Origin: Diabrotica undecimpunctata
Taxonomy: Eukaryota; Arthropoda; Insecta; Coleoptera; Chrysomelidae
Direction: 5' to 3'
NCBI RefSeq assembly: GCF_040954645.1
Contig: NC_092806.1
Span: 79,357,141-79,421,140, forward strand
DNA: 64,000 bases
Shown: positions 32,838 to 43,488 of the stretch, piece by piece
How the letters are laid out: every line of letters begins with the position of its first letter
Position numbering within the stretch: position 1 is the stretch's first letter
Made by a program: the position numbers and the translations under genes
The notes under the pieces: model-generated
What the model was told of the DNA's origin: nothing
The model's database searches: none
Seen by the model: only the letters and a program-made list of their open reading frames with translations

Positions 32838-33200
32838 ATGGATGTAAATAATATGCCTTCGACATCTAAAAAAGGTAGATGTGAACATAAACGTAGATTG
32901 ACCACTGCTGAATTACAATCATTGTTAGAAGCATCGGGCGAGGACGATGTGGATTAAATGAATGGTGGAAGTGACTGACAAAATACTTGCACAAAGTCGT
33001 TCAGAAAAATCGAGGATTGCGTTTTGGAAAGAGACAACACAAACAGAATTTAAGACTTTTCTCGAGCTTATGTTCCATATGGGGACAATTAAAATGAACC
33101 GTCTGCATGACTACTGGAAAAGTATAGGTAACTATAATAGTGTTGACTTGACTAGACAATTGTTCATAGCCCATATGAAGAAATAACCGAATCCTCACTT
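32838..33200 (+). pseudogene. piggyBac transposase N-terminal fragment
   Basis: Starts MDVNNMPSTSKKGRCEHKRR with an acidic stretch ending SGEDDVD and a stop. After a frameshift it reads RIAFWKETTQTEFKTFLELM and FHMGTIKMNRLHDYWKS, the W..TT..E...FL.L...MG motif at the start of the piggyBac core. It ends abruptly at about 33186. It lies downstream of a C-terminal fragment on the same strand, so it comes from a second copy. Confidence 0.8.
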
Positions 33201-33889
33201 GTCAAAGAAACTAAAAAAACTTTAAGTGGTCTAAAAACTAAAAAGTCCCCTATTCAAACTGGTTTTTAATAAAAAATTTAATAATATGTTAAAAGTTTTT
33301 TTAATATACCCTAAAACTGAAAGCGCAAAGAATCGATTGCAAGTTACAAAATACTTATAGTCATACGAGTTTGGACAAGTACAGTTGTTTAAATAATTGC
33401 TTTCTGTGATAAACAAATTGAATAAATTGTAAAATATTTTTTGATCAGCTTGATATTTAGCACACTTTAATAACTCAGCAATTGCCATGATTTCAAGCAG
33501 CTATATTATCTGTCGTTAGTCACAAAACAAAGTTATTAACATTTATAAATTACTACAAACATATAATATCTTAGAGTTTATGGTTTTTTGGAATTATCTC
33601 AATTATTTATGTATTTAAATTTGGTATTTCTCTACATAGAAAACTTTTTATGGTCTACAACTTTTATTTAAATTATTTTTCTTTAGAATGTATACAAAAC
33701 GTTTTATAAGCAAAATTTTTTATTTTGCCTTTTAAGATTGTTTAAGAAAACAAAGCAAAATCAACTGTACGTCTTTACGAATTTTTCGTCGGCTACCCCT
33801 CATACTATTTAGAATTTAAATTTCTGTAAGATTTTTTAAAACTATTTAGCGAGGTTCCGTTAACTACTTTCTTATGGTATGGTCAAAGT
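33201..33889. other. AT-rich stretch, nothing recognised
   Basis: No coding or repeat signal seen by eye. Confidence 0.4.
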
Positions 33890-34175
33890 CAAATATTATT
33901 TTTTTATGTGATTATGCCACAATTATTGGTCGATATTGAGATGAAAATTACATTTTTAATTAACTAATATTTAACGATACGATTTCCAATATTTAACCTT
34001 GTTTATTGTACAAATTATGTAAAAATGTGTATACACATTTTGTACAAAAAACGTTTTTTGAGAACGATTTCCTGAATTGAAATCAAAATGTTAAACATTA
34101 AATAATTAAAAATGTGATTCTCATCCCAATCACAACCAATATTTTTGACCTAATCCCATAAAAATCTAATATTTA
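33890..34175. repeat. Foldback MITE-like element
   Basis: About 33900-34010 pairs with 34065-34170 in reverse. Shared blocks are TTTTTATG.GATTA, ATATTG.GATGA.AAT.ACAT and ATTTTTAATTA. The loop contains the palindrome AAAATGTGTATACACATTTT near 34023. It is non-coding. Confidence 0.7.
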
Positions 34176-34669
34176 TCTTAAACTATTCACTGATAGCTTC
34201 GATTAAACAGCTTGGAAATTGAAATATGTAAAATATTCCTCTACACAACTCTCTGGGAAAAAATATCTAAATTGAATAAATATAACAACTGAACGTTGAT
34301 ATAAAAAACTAGTTGGTTGACCCCAGCCGGTCGGCAGGTAGTTTCAATGTCTTCATTTGAACTTGACCCAAAACCGATCGATATTTTTATGTTTTCAAAT
34401 ATTATTTAAGTATTAACACTGGCAACATCTATTGGCTTTAAAATGATACCAAATACAGTAATTTTATCTCCCAATGTTAAAATGATGGTTTGATGTAAAA
34501 AATTTAATTTATAAAAAAATCGGATTATTGAAAAACCGACAACGGTGCCAAGCCTACAAAGGTGCACTAAACGAACATACACGACTTATAAATATATAAA
34601 TAGAAAATGATAGCATTTCTTGGTGATGCTAAATGACTGCAACGTGAAAAGAGCTTAAAACGATAGTGG

Positions 34670-34673
<4 letters not shown>
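34176..34673. other. Spacer, nothing recognised
   Basis: AT-rich, with one GC-richer patch (TTGACCCCAGCCGGTCGGCA near 34317). No gene. Confidence 0.4.

Positions 34674-34702
<29 letters not shown>
34674..34702. repeat. (TA)n microsatellite
   Basis: Short TA tract immediately before the LTR-like block. Confidence 0.95.
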
Positions 34703-34704
<2 letters not shown>

Positions 34705-35655
34705 AGATGATTGGTGTTTAAAGAAAATAATTTATAAGTTACACACTAGATAATGTTAGATATGAAAAGTATTTGGTTATTTTAATAAGTTATATACTAG
34801 AGAATTTTATAAAAATTATTTATATGAGGGTATTCTTAAGAAATTAGCATATGATAAGTGTAAAAAGTTTTATTTTAATAATTATAATATTATAAATATA
34901 TTTAAGTGAGCCATGTGCATAGGCAACCAACTATACACTTAAATGACATTTTAAATAATTATTACGAATATAAAGTAGGGTTATATGTTGTTTAAAATGT
35001 GTAGTTTATTAAATTAGAGTGTTTAAGTTACTGATTTAAGTTTATATTCTGATCTGAAAAGCCTAAATGTCGATAAAATTCTCGATAGAATAGTAAAGAA
35101 TTCTCTAGAATACAGAATTTAACCTTTGTTTACGGTAGAACGTTCTCGAATATGGTTATATCTGTGAAATGGACATAACCAGAACATATACTTTTTCGAG
35201 AACAATCATATAGAACAATTCGAATATGATTTCTTGTCAGATGATTCTGGAACATGGAAAAAGATATAAATACCCGGTGATTTGGATTCAAGATCAGTTA
35301 CCAGTTCAGTCAGATGGCCAGTCAGTTAGTAAGAAAGTTAGTTAGAAGACAGACACATTTAGTTAGTGAAGTCAATTGTTCAGTAAGTTCAAGATAGTCA
35401 GTCAGAAGGTCCAGATGTTCAATATAATAAGTTCAATGAAGATTAAGAAACAGTATATAGATAATATTATTGAAGATTAAAAATTATGTTATGTAAAAAT
35501 GGTAATTGGATATTAATTGAAAATTAAAATTATATAATATATTTGGTGATTGGATATTGGTGTATTGAAAAGAAGAATAAATATAAATGCTGTTAAAAAG
35601 AAAAATATTTTAAATTGGTGGAAGCTGATAGTTGGAAAAAGTAATTTCACAAAAA
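34703..35655 (+). mobile_element. LTR-like promoter block (possible solo LTR)
   Basis: The block starts TGAGATGATTGG against (TA)n. It has a TATA box (35265-35272) and an initiator-like ATCAGTTACC about 25 bases on. A cluster of CAGTCAG and GTTAGT repeats (35300-35420) and a possible AATAAA near 35576 follow. This order fits U3-R-U5 of an insect LTR retrotransposon. The right end is unclear because a CR1/L2-group element begins at about 35660. Part of the LTR might resume at 37922. No matching second LTR was seen. Confidence 0.4.
35265..35272 (+). promoter_or_regulatory. TATA box of LTR-like block
   Basis: TATAAATA, followed 22-33 bases later by CAAGATCAGTTACC, an arthropod initiator-like context. 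Confidence 0.45.
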
Positions 35656-35659
35656 CAAG

Positions 35660-37926
35660 GATAGATAGATAGATAGATAGAACGTTTATTGACCACTTTA
35701 CATAAAGTTTGAAGTCCGTATAAAAAATACAATAAAAGATATAATAATGTAAACTTAAAATTAACTTAACCATATTGGCTAAAGTAATATACATATGTAA
35801 GTATTAGCAGAAGAATTAAAATTAAAAATTTAAGATAAAAAAATCTCTAACCAAAAAAAAAAACAAACCTAAACTGTCACATAAAAAATCTTTGAAATAT
35901 GGAAGTAACAAAAATGTGCAAATAATTAAGAATATTCCCGAATCGATGACTAAATAAACTAATACATAAAACTTAGTACATTTTAATAGCAATAATACAA
36001 TGTGATAAGTAGATAGTAAATCGACAGTATTCTGACCAAACTGGGTACACGTTATAAAGGTGTATTGAGGTATTCTGTCTTTGAGTAAAAACAATATGTT
36101 AAAAAATGCTTTCTGATCCTATTTTTAAACAGTGGTGGAGACAGAATTTTTATTTCGTTAGGCAGATAGTTATACAAGTGAATATCAATTGAATTCTTTG
36201 TGCTCTTTGATAGTCTGAATCGTTGTGACCTAATTAAATCCCTCGATCTTGTTAGATGATCATGTAATTGGGAGTTTATAGTAAACTTATTTTTATTATC
36301 GTGAATTTCCAACAGTGTTGCATACATATAAAGCGAAGGTAGAGGCATAATACCCATGTTCAAAAATAATGGTTTACAATGATCCCTTAAATCCGCTCCA
36401 GCAAGTATCCTCACCACCTTCTTTTGTAATTTAAATATTCTGTCGGCATGACCAGAGTTGTCCCAAACAGCTATTCCATATTGTATATGACTATGAAACA
36501 ATGAAAAGTAACACATTTTAAGGGTACTTTTAGGTACCAAATAAACCAGGTTACGCATTACAAATATTGTACTGGCGAGTTTAGAACTTAAGTTGTCTAT
36601 ATGGATGCCCCAATCTAAGTTGTCATCCATAAAAATCCCTAACAATTTGATGCTATATCCAAAAATGTGTCTTCGATCTGAACTGAAAACTATATTTTGA
36701 TTTTTATCCTCGTTTAGTTTTAGTTTATTATGTGTAAACCAGTTTTTAATTTTAAGCACATCGTTTCCTATTTTGTTATTTAAATTATATTGATTCTGGT
36801 CGGTACTAATAACGGTTGTATCATCTGCAAAACATATACACCTTAAGGGGTGGGTATAATGAAATATATCGTTGAGATATAGAAGAAAAAATGTAGGCCC
36901 TAATATAGACCCTTGGGGAACTCCATGTTCAACATTGTGAAAATTGGAGTAGTTATTATTTAAAAAAACGGCCTGTTTTCTGTTTATTAAATACGATCGA
37001 AATAAATTAAGAGCATTTCCCCTTATGCCATATTTGTGCATTTTGTCTAAAAGTAAAGTGTGTGAGACACAATCAAAAGCCTTAGATAAGTCACACAATG
37101 TTAAAGACACGAAGTGACCTCTCTCTAGGCCATCAACTACTTCCCTTACAATTTCCTGAATTGCTTGAGTAGTGCTGCATTTTTTTCTGAAACCATATTG
37201 ATTACAATGAAGTATTTTGTACTTTTCTATGTACTCTATTAAGCGGTTATTCAAAATACTTTCAAAAATTTTACCAAGAATGGGAATAATAGAAATAGGG
37301 CGATAATTTTCAATTTCTTCTGGAGATCCTTTTTTGAGTAGCGGTAACACTTTTGTTACTTTTAATACATCGGGAAAAATTCCTTCGATAAGGCAAAGAT
37401 TATAAAGTATGACCAGTTTATCAATAATAATATCCAGAGTTTCTATCACTAATTGTTTGTTTAAGAAGTAAAAATCAGTGCATTTTGAGTTTTTCAAGCT
37501 GTATAATGTATTCCTAACTTCAGTATCACTAACAGGTGTTAAAAACAACGAGTGGCAAGGGGAGTATATTCCCTCCAAAAAATTCATGGCGTCATTTTCA
37601 TCTATCTCATCTAACGAGTTCAATATATTTCCCGCTACCGAAGTAAAGTAATTATTAAACTCGTTTGATGAAATATTACATGAAGTTACTTTTTTATTTT
37701 GAGTTTTATTCCTATGATAATTGATGACTTTCCAAGAATCTCGAGATATATTATCAGATTTTAAGAAAAACTGCTCATATGCCAGTTTTTTCTTTATTGA
37801 TATTGTTAATTGATAGTGTTTTTTGAATTGATTAACCGAGGCTGAGAACGAAGACATTGAGTGGTGATTAAAATCTTTAATTTGGAGAACATTTTCATTT
37901 AGGCATTCAGTGAAAGAAAGGTACAA
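35660..37926 (-). mobile_element. CR1/L2-group non-LTR element, 5'-truncated
   Basis: The minus-strand element has a long open RT frame (36052-37926), a 3' UTR of about 390 bases and a short tandem tail, seen on the plus strand as (GATA)n at 35664-35681. Simple-repeat tails are usual in this group. The endonuclease half is missing at the 5' end. Flanks ACAAAA at 35650 and 37923 could be a short target duplication. Confidence 0.75.
36052..37926 (-). CDS. CR1/L2-group reverse transcriptase (partial but open)
   Basis: 624 residues with no stop. Landmarks in order are LLKKGSPEEIENYRPISIIP near residue 200, QYGFRKKCSTTQAIQE, LCDLSKAFDCVSHTLLLDKM (first catalytic Asp) and HGVPQGSILGPTFFLLYLND. CFADDTTVIS (catalytic Asp pair), NWFTHNKLKLNEDK and QYGIAVWDNS follow, then a C-terminal AxRILAG..LRDHCKPLF block. 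Both catalytic sites are intact. The AP-endonuclease domain expected before residue 1 is absent, so the first methionine is not the native start. The intact frame suggests recent insertion. The group (L2, Daphne or CR1 proper) cannot be fixed by eye. Confidence 0.85.
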   Translation of the reverse strand: MYLSFTECLNENVLQIKDFNHHSMSSFSASVNQFKKHYQLTISIKKKLAYEQFFLKSDNISRDSWKVINYHRNKTQNKKVTSCNISSNEFNNYFTSVAGNILNSLDEIDENDAMNFLEGIYSPCHSLFLTPVSDTEVRNTLYSLKNSKCTDFYFLNKQLVIETLDIIIDKLVILYNLCLIEGIFPDVLKVTKVLPLLKKGSPEEIENYRPISIIPILGKIFESILNNRLIEYIEKYKILHCNQYGFRKKCSTTQAIQEIVREVVDGLERGHFVSLTLCDLSKAFDCVSHTLLLDKMHKYGIRGNALNLFRSYLINRKQAVFLNNNYSNFHNVEHGVPQGSILGPTFFLLYLNDIFHYTHPLRCICFADDTTVISTDQNQYNLNNKIGNDVLKIKNWFTHNKLKLNEDKNQNIVFSSDRRHIFGYSIKLLGIFMDDNLDWGIHIDNLSSKLASTIFVMRNLVYLVPKSTLKMCYFSLFHSHIQYGIAVWDNSGHADRIFKLQKKVVRILAGADLRDHCKPLFLNMGIMPLPSLYMYATLLEIHDNKNKFTINSQLHDHLTRSRDLIRSQRFRLSKSTKNSIDIHLYNYLPNEIKILSPPLFKNRIRKHFLTYCFYSKTEYLNTPL

Positions 37927-38176
37927 AATTTTGTTAATATAATTTAGTTAGTATCATAAGAATTTCAATTTTAAAGATAGTTTGTTTAAAATTTACATTA
38001 TCTATATAATTTAATTAGATAATTTAATTAGTTTCATAAGAATTTTAAATTTAAAGATAGTTTATTTTAAATTTTACATTGGTTATGTTAGATATATATG
38101 TGTGTTTCATAATAGATATAATAAAGATAATTTAAAAAAGTGCTTACAAACTAATTCTTTGAGAACCGCGATAAAA

Positions 38177-38180
<4 letters not shown>
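37927..38180. repeat. Short direct duplication
   Basis: About 57 bases with ATCATAAGAATTTCAATTTT at 37953 recur near 38031 as TTCATAAGAATTTTAAATTT. Non-coding. Confidence 0.65.
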
Positions 38181-38231
<51 letters not shown>

Positions 38232-38273
38232 AAAAAAACACTCATTGCTCATCATTCACAAATAATACATCAT

Positions 38274-38324
<51 letters not shown>
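38181..38324. repeat. Two (TA)n tracts
   Basis: TA tracts at 38181-38228 and 38278-38324, separated by about 50 bases containing CATCATTCACAAATAATAC. Confidence 0.95.
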
Positions 38325-38328
<4 letters not shown>

Positions 38329-38573
38329 TTGAACAAATTTAAAACGGAACATACGAAATCAATGCATTTCGGCTCAACTCCGCTCTAGGTGGTTGGTCAA
38401 CAAAAGGTTGTCAAATAATTATATTATAAAAATCCAATACTTCAGCGGGCTGCTGGATTATGAACTTATTCAAGAACAAGTCAAAACTCCACCCAAATAG
38501 GTTGCCTAGAATCACTGTGAAAACAGACTAAACAAGCAGTTATTATGCTGTCAAACCACCTATTGCTTCCTTA
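38325..38573. other. Flank of the second inverted-repeat element
   Basis: Begins CAGATTGAACAAATTTAAAA right after (TA)n. The same words occur in reverse at 56784-56814, also beside (TA)n. No gene. Confidence 0.5.
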
Positions 38574-39200
38574 TAGTCCAAGAGATAGAGCCGAAATTTT
38601 GAACTGATCAGTAATATGACATTTCTCTATTGGAATATATTCATTGTAACTCGGTTAAGACTTTGCCTTACAGGCGGACGCCCCTCGTGGTACAGAGGGT
38701 GGCTATACAGGGATGAAGTTGTCATTTTTTTCGGAAAAATTAACGATCGATAATATGGCTGAAAATTTGCCCAGAGTAAGATATATAACTAGACGAAATC
38801 CCAAAGGGCGGACAGCTAGGTTGGTACAGAGAGCCATAAAACGGGGTCAAATATACCACTTACATGCGCATTTTAGGTCTCGGTAACAATTTTCAAACTG
38901 ATTTTATTATGATTTTTTTATACCGATTGATTTGAAAATTTGTATGCTTACTTCTGTTACTATTCTGAAAAGCGTCAAGTAGAGTTTTCCTAAAAATTTT
39001 CCAAAAAAATTTCCGTAAATGAAAATTTTCGTAATTTTTAGAGGTAAAATCTAATTTGTAGAATCCTTTCGATTTTCTGTAAATTATACCATGATTTTTT
39101 TTCAAAAATTTTCAAACGATTTTTCCGATAAGAAAAAAAACTTTAAAACTTTTCTAAAACATTTGATAAAACTCTACGTCATCGTCTGAATCTTTTATAG
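38574..39200 (+). repeat. Left inverted repeat of 8.4 kb element
   Basis: Matches the right arm over GATAGAGCCGAAATTTTGAA, CCTTACAGGCGGA, AAAACGGGGTCAAAT and TTTTCCGATAAG. About 115 bases present in the right arm are missing here, between two AAATCC.AAAGGGCGGAC repeats. The innermost part is a faint copy of the acidic end of the internal gene. Confidence 0.88.
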
Positions 39201-39376
39201 AATATTTTGTATTTTTAAAATAATATTATGATAATTTTTTTTTCAAACTAGATTCATATTTACTTTACAAATCACAAGTTTTTCTTAAATATAAATATTT
39301 TACGAATTAATTTTTAATTGAATAAATGTTTGATATTAGAATGAAAAACAAAAAAAAAATATTTTCAATATAATAA

Positions 39377-39400
39377 TGTGTGTGTGTGTGTGTGTGTGTT
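39377..39400. repeat. (TG)n microsatellite
   Basis: About 11 TG units. Sits between the left inverted repeat and the 3' end of the I-clade element. Confidence 0.97.
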
Positions 39401-39790
39401 TTATTGGCACTGGTTTTGACAACCAACTGGCCAGTCAATTTGTTTTGAGTTCTCTCTTTACACAAGATATTGTTAGTATTTAAATTTAAAACTATTGTAA
39501 TGACAGTTAAGACATGGAATGTTAGAAACTTACTTACTAGTTTACTCTGATTTTGCTATTTTATTTTTTGTATCTTTTTTTTTATTTTTTATTTTATTTT
39601 TTTTTTATTTTTTTTTTGTTTTTTTTTTACTTTTTTTTTACTTTTTTTTCTTTATTTTGTTTTATTTATTTTTTTTTATTACTACGCTAAGACATAAACC
39701 CGATTCGACACCTCGGAGGTTTAGATCTTCTTAGTAACTTTTTTTTATTTTGTTCTCCATTTTTTTTATTCTTTATTATTTTTTCTATTG

Positions 39791-42700
39791 TCAGAGCTTT
39801 AATTTTAAGCAATTAATATGACCATATAAAATTTTATATACATCTAGATTCTTTGACTCTAAAAGATGTGTTAGATTAGAAGGTAATTGAACATTAACTT
39901 GAACTAGCTTGGTAAAAAAATTTGATATTTCAATAAAATGTAAAGGACATTCTAACAGCATATGTTGTAGATCAGCTAGCTCCCCACATATACATTCATT
40001 ATTATTCGCCAGTCCTATTTTTCTTTTGTATACTGGAGTCATACAATGATTGCTTCTTATTCTACAAATAGTTTTGATGAAGCCTCTGTTGGAAACTTGT
40101 TTAAACCATGTCTTGACGGAAATTGTGGGTTGGATTCTTTTATAAAATTTGCCTTTGTCTGAATTGTTGTAGTGTCCCTGCCATTTTGTGCGTTTGAGAG
40201 ACCTGATTACAGATATTAAATCACCCATAGGAAGTTGATAGGTTTGCAGAGTGGATTCTTTCATTGTTGCTTTTTTAGCCAGATCATCTACTATTTCGTT
40301 GTTTTTTATACCAATATGTGCTTTTATCCAGCACAATATGATATTTTTGCCCGATTTCAAAGCTTCACTATTCAGTGCTATGATGTCACTGATATAATTT
40401 TCTTCAAAATTATGTAAATTATATTTCAGTTTATTTACAATGCTTTGGCAGTCTGTAAATATAACATAGTTTAGTTCTTTTTGATTCATACACATTTTGT
40501 AGGCTTCTTTGACTGCTATGAGTTCAGCTGTGAAAGTTGTCATTTTGTCGGGTAATCTGTTGTTTATCTTTATACTTTTTTGGGGGTAGAATATAGCATA
40601 TCCAACTTTGCCGTCCATTTTTGAACCATCTGTATATAATTTTTGATAACTCCCCCAATGATGTTGTACATACTGAAGGTGATCTATTTTAGTAAGAAAA
40701 TCTGTGGCAAGAATATTACTTAAATGGCAATTAAATGGAGATAAATAATCTTCATAGTTTAGTTTTCGAGACGAGGTTTGTTCCATTTGGTGTATGTCGT
40801 CAATGTAACTAAAAACGTTGAGAAAACTTTCCACAACTAAAAGCTGCTTCTTTTTTTCCCAGTAATGATGAGTTAGGTATGTAGTGGTTAGTTGTACAAT
40901 TTTATTCAACAACAGTTTATTGTTAACTGCCACTTTAACTATAAATTTCTCACTTAGGAATTCTCTGCGTAATGAAAGTGGAGGTTCATTAAGCTCACAT
41001 TCCATGACCAATATGGGAGTACTACGAAGATAACCAGTGCTTAACCTAAGTGCTTTATTTTTTATACTTTCGATTTTTTGGAGTACAGCGTTTGACGCTG
41101 AGCCATAAAATATAGATCCGTAATCTAGGATCGATCTCATTAAATTTCTGTATAGTAATATTGAGATGTTTGGGTCAGCTCCCCAGTTACTTACACTTAC
41201 AGTCTTGATGATATTCATTGCGTTTTCCGTTCTTCGCAATATATAATTTGTGTGTTCTTTCCAATTTAATTTTGAGTCTAAGAATACGCCAAGAAATTTT
41301 ATTGAAGTTTTATAATGAATTTTATAATTATCAAATTGTAGGTGGTTTGGAGGAGAATATCGTTTTCTGGTAAAAGTAACAATGGTTGATTTACTTTCCG
41401 AGATTGTTAAATTCTTATCCGTCGCCCATTTTTTTATAATATTCAATCCTGATTTAAGGTACTCATTACATTTATCTATTGATTTATTTTCTACATAGAT
41501 TGCAACATCATCAGCATACTGTAAGATTTTTATATGTTGAGGAAGTTTATTTTCTAAATCTGCAGTATACAGAATATACAATAGAGGACTCAAGATGCTA
41601 CCTTGTGGAAGTCCCAAAGATGTGTACCGTGTGTTAGACTTATCTCCATTTAATCTAACGTGTACTGATCGATTAACATACAAATTGATGATATTCCATG
41701 TTACAATTTCAGGTATTCCTATTTCCAACATTTTCGCATATAGAATGTGGAGATTAACATTGTCATAAGCCCCTTTTATATCTAAAAACAAAGCACTAAC
41801 TGCTTTGTTATAAGTAAAGGAACCATAAATGTCTATCAATAAGTGACTCAGGCTTTCTTGTGTGGATTTACCTTTTCTAAAACCAAACTGAGTTTTTGGT
41901 AATAGGTCGTTCTTTTCTAACCAAAATTCCAGACGGTTTTTAATAAGTCTCTCATATGTTTTAAGTATACATGAAGCCAGTCCTATTGGACGGTAAGAAT
42001 CACAATTATTTAACGATTTTCCGGGTTTTAAGATCGGGAGAATAGTATAAACGTGCCAATCGTCAGGAATCTTTATGCGGCGTGACCAAATTTCATTGTA
42101 TATATTCAGAAGCACAGTCTTACCAATTTTTGAAAGATTTGATAGCATCGAGTAATGGATTTCATCAGCACCTGGTGCTGAATTTGAATTTTTCTTTAAC
42201 GAAAAGTAAAGTTCAGTGTCAGAAAATGGTTTGATTAAGAAGCGGATTTGTTCTGGATAGTCATATTGCGCATTCACTTGTAAGTCAGGAATTACTAATT
42301 CTGCAGACAGTGGAGTGATATTTTGGTGGAACTCTTCTATCCATGAAGCTTCCGGTAGTATTATAGGGATTTTGTTCTTAGTTTTTCTATTTTTTAGTCT
42401 ATTAACTTTTGACCATACATCTTTAATAGGGACCGACCTATTTAAGGACCTGACATAATCTCTCCAGCTATTTCTTTTAGCTTGTTTAGTGATCTTTTTC
42501 ACGTGGGCATCATCTTTTTTATACTTAAGTAGGTTTTCTTGGTTTGGATGATCTTTGAATATACAAAAACTTTCCCGTCTTCTTCTGACTGCTTCCTCAC
42601 ATTCTAAATCCCACCAGTATTTTCCTTTGGAAGTTGGTTTTTTTATTTTAAATTTGGGGATGCAGTAGGATGCAGTTGTATTCATATTGTGCAAAAATTT

Positions 42701-42889
42701 TTCATATGAATTTATATCTTTAGATTGAGAGAAGATATCTTCCGAAAATTGTTCATATAATTTCCAGTCGGCTTTCTTTAAATTCCACTTTTGTGAATAC
42801 GGGTTATATATATATGAGTTGGTTGATCCTCTAATTCGACCCTTATAGGTGCATGGTCTGAACCGAATAGGTCTTGAAGTGTTTTCCAA
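39791..42889 (-). CDS. I-clade ORF2, RT and RNase H part
   Basis: 1032 residues. RT landmarks are NSAPGADEIHYSML near residue 235, NCDSYRPIGLASCILKTYER, TQFGFRKGKSTQESL, ALFLDIKGAYDNV (catalytic Asp), LGLPQGSILSPLLYILYTAD and LQYADDVAIYVE (catalytic Asp pair). The RNase H domain follows at about residues 755-890 with KLYTDGSKMDGKVGYAIF (Asp), FTAELIAVKEA (Glu), YVIFTDCQSIV (Asp) and IVDDLAKKA (Asp). A C-terminal CICGE...HMLLECPL (CCHC-like) motif closes the protein. All visible catalytic residues are present. The native start is in the endonuclease frame upstream; a break in a short (TA)n run near 42805-42815 separates the two parts. Confidence 0.9.
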   Translation of the reverse strand: MENTSRPIRFRPCTYKGRIRGSTNSYIYNPYSQKWNLKKADWKLYEQFSEDIFSQSKDINSYEKFLHNMNTTASYCIPKFKIKKPTSKGKYWWDLECEEAVRRRRESFCIFKDHPNQENLLKYKKDDAHVKKITKQAKRNSWRDYVRSLNRSVPIKDVWSKVNRLKNRKTKNKIPIILPEASWIEEFHQNITPLSAELVIPDLQVNAQYDYPEQIRFLIKPFSDTELYFSLKKNSNSAPGADEIHYSMLSNLSKIGKTVLLNIYNEIWSRRIKIPDDWHVYTILPILKPGKSLNNCDSYRPIGLASCILKTYERLIKNRLEFWLEKNDLLPKTQFGFRKGKSTQESLSHLLIDIYGSFTYNKAVSALFLDIKGAYDNVNLHILYAKMLEIGIPEIVTWNIINLYVNRSVHVRLNGDKSNTRYTSLGLPQGSILSPLLYILYTADLENKLPQHIKILQYADDVAIYVENKSIDKCNEYLKSGLNIIKKWATDKNLTISESKSTIVTFTRKRYSPPNHLQFDNYKIHYKTSIKFLGVFLDSKLNWKEHTNYILRRTENAMNIIKTVSVSNWGADPNISILLYRNLMRSILDYGSIFYGSASNAVLQKIESIKNKALRLSTGYLRSTPILVMECELNEPPLSLRREFLSEKFIVKVAVNNKLLLNKIVQLTTTYLTHHYWEKKKQLLVVESFLNVFSYIDDIHQMEQTSSRKLNYEDYLSPFNCHLSNILATDFLTKIDHLQYVQHHWGSYQKLYTDGSKMDGKVGYAIFYPQKSIKINNRLPDKMTTFTAELIAVKEAYKMCMNQKELNYVIFTDCQSIVNKLKYNLHNFEENYISDIIALNSEALKSGKNIILCWIKAHIGIKNNEIVDDLAKKATMKESTLQTYQLPMGDLISVIRSLKRTKWQGHYNNSDKGKFYKRIQPTISVKTWFKQVSNRGFIKTICRIRSNHCMTPVYKRKIGLANNNECICGELADLQHMLLECPLHFIEISNFFTKLVQVNVQLPSNLTHLLESKNLDVYKILYGHINCLKLKL

Positions 42890-43488
42890 GTGATCAGATG
42901 ACTTAAGTCAGGAGTACAAATGGTCAGATCTATTGCCGATTTCGAAAAGTTCCTAAAGAAAGTAGGAGAGCCATCATTTTTGTATATCAAATTGTTATCA
43001 TCTATACAGTCCATTAAGATTTTGCCTTTTATATCTGTATGATTGTCCAAGCCCCAGGCAATGTGATGAGCATTGAAGTCGCCTCCTATTATGAACGGTC
43101 TCTCTATAGATGTTATGAAATTATTCCACTGTTGTAACGATAACTTTTCTCCTGGGGGAACATACATCGATATAAATGTGACAGTGAATGATTTAAACTT
43201 AATTTTAATGGCTACTGTATTGATGTTTAATAATTTGACTTTCATGGTGACTTCTTCATAATACAGATTTGAGTTTATTAAAATTGCTGAGCCACCACCG
43301 ACAGTTGCTGAAAAGCGGTCGTCTCTGACAATATTATATCCGTGAAAGTTAATATACTTTTCTGGTTTAAATCTAGTTTCTGATAATAATGCGATATCAA
43401 CTTTCTGGTCTTCTAGTAGGTGGAGAAGATTTTCTCTATTAGAGTTAGCTGATCTACAATTCCATTGACAAATTACCAAACTATTCAT
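42778..43488 (-). CDS. I-clade ORF2, AP-endonuclease part
   Basis: 236 residues beginning MNSLVICQWNCRSANSNREN, then IALLSETRF (Glu metal ligand), GGGSAILINS, FIIGGDFNAHHIAWG (GDFNA motif), SAIDLTICTPDL and GSDHAPI (catalytic Asp-His). The domain is complete. The start codon overlaps the ORF1 stop (ATGAATAG), giving an 8-base overlap that suggests termination-reinitiation. After SDHAPIRVELEDQ the frame runs into a TATATATATA run and shifts out of the RT frame; a difference of one TA unit would account for this. Confidence 0.9.
   Translation of the reverse strand: MNSLVICQWNCRSANSNRENLLHLLEDQKVDIALLSETRFKPEKYINFHGYNIVRDDRFSATVGGGSAILINSNLYYEEVTMKVKLLNINTVAIKIKFKSFTVTFISMYVPPGEKLSLQQWNNFITSIERPFIIGGDFNAHHIAWGLDNHTDIKGKILMDCIDDNNLIYKNDGSPTFFRNFSKSAIDLTICTPDLSHLITWKTLQDLFGSDHAPIRVELEDQPTHIYITRIHKSGI

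Noticed and set aside
39519..39734. Phe-rich 71-codon frame
   Set aside because: It reads through the T-rich tract that is the A-rich 3' tail of the minus-strand I-clade element.
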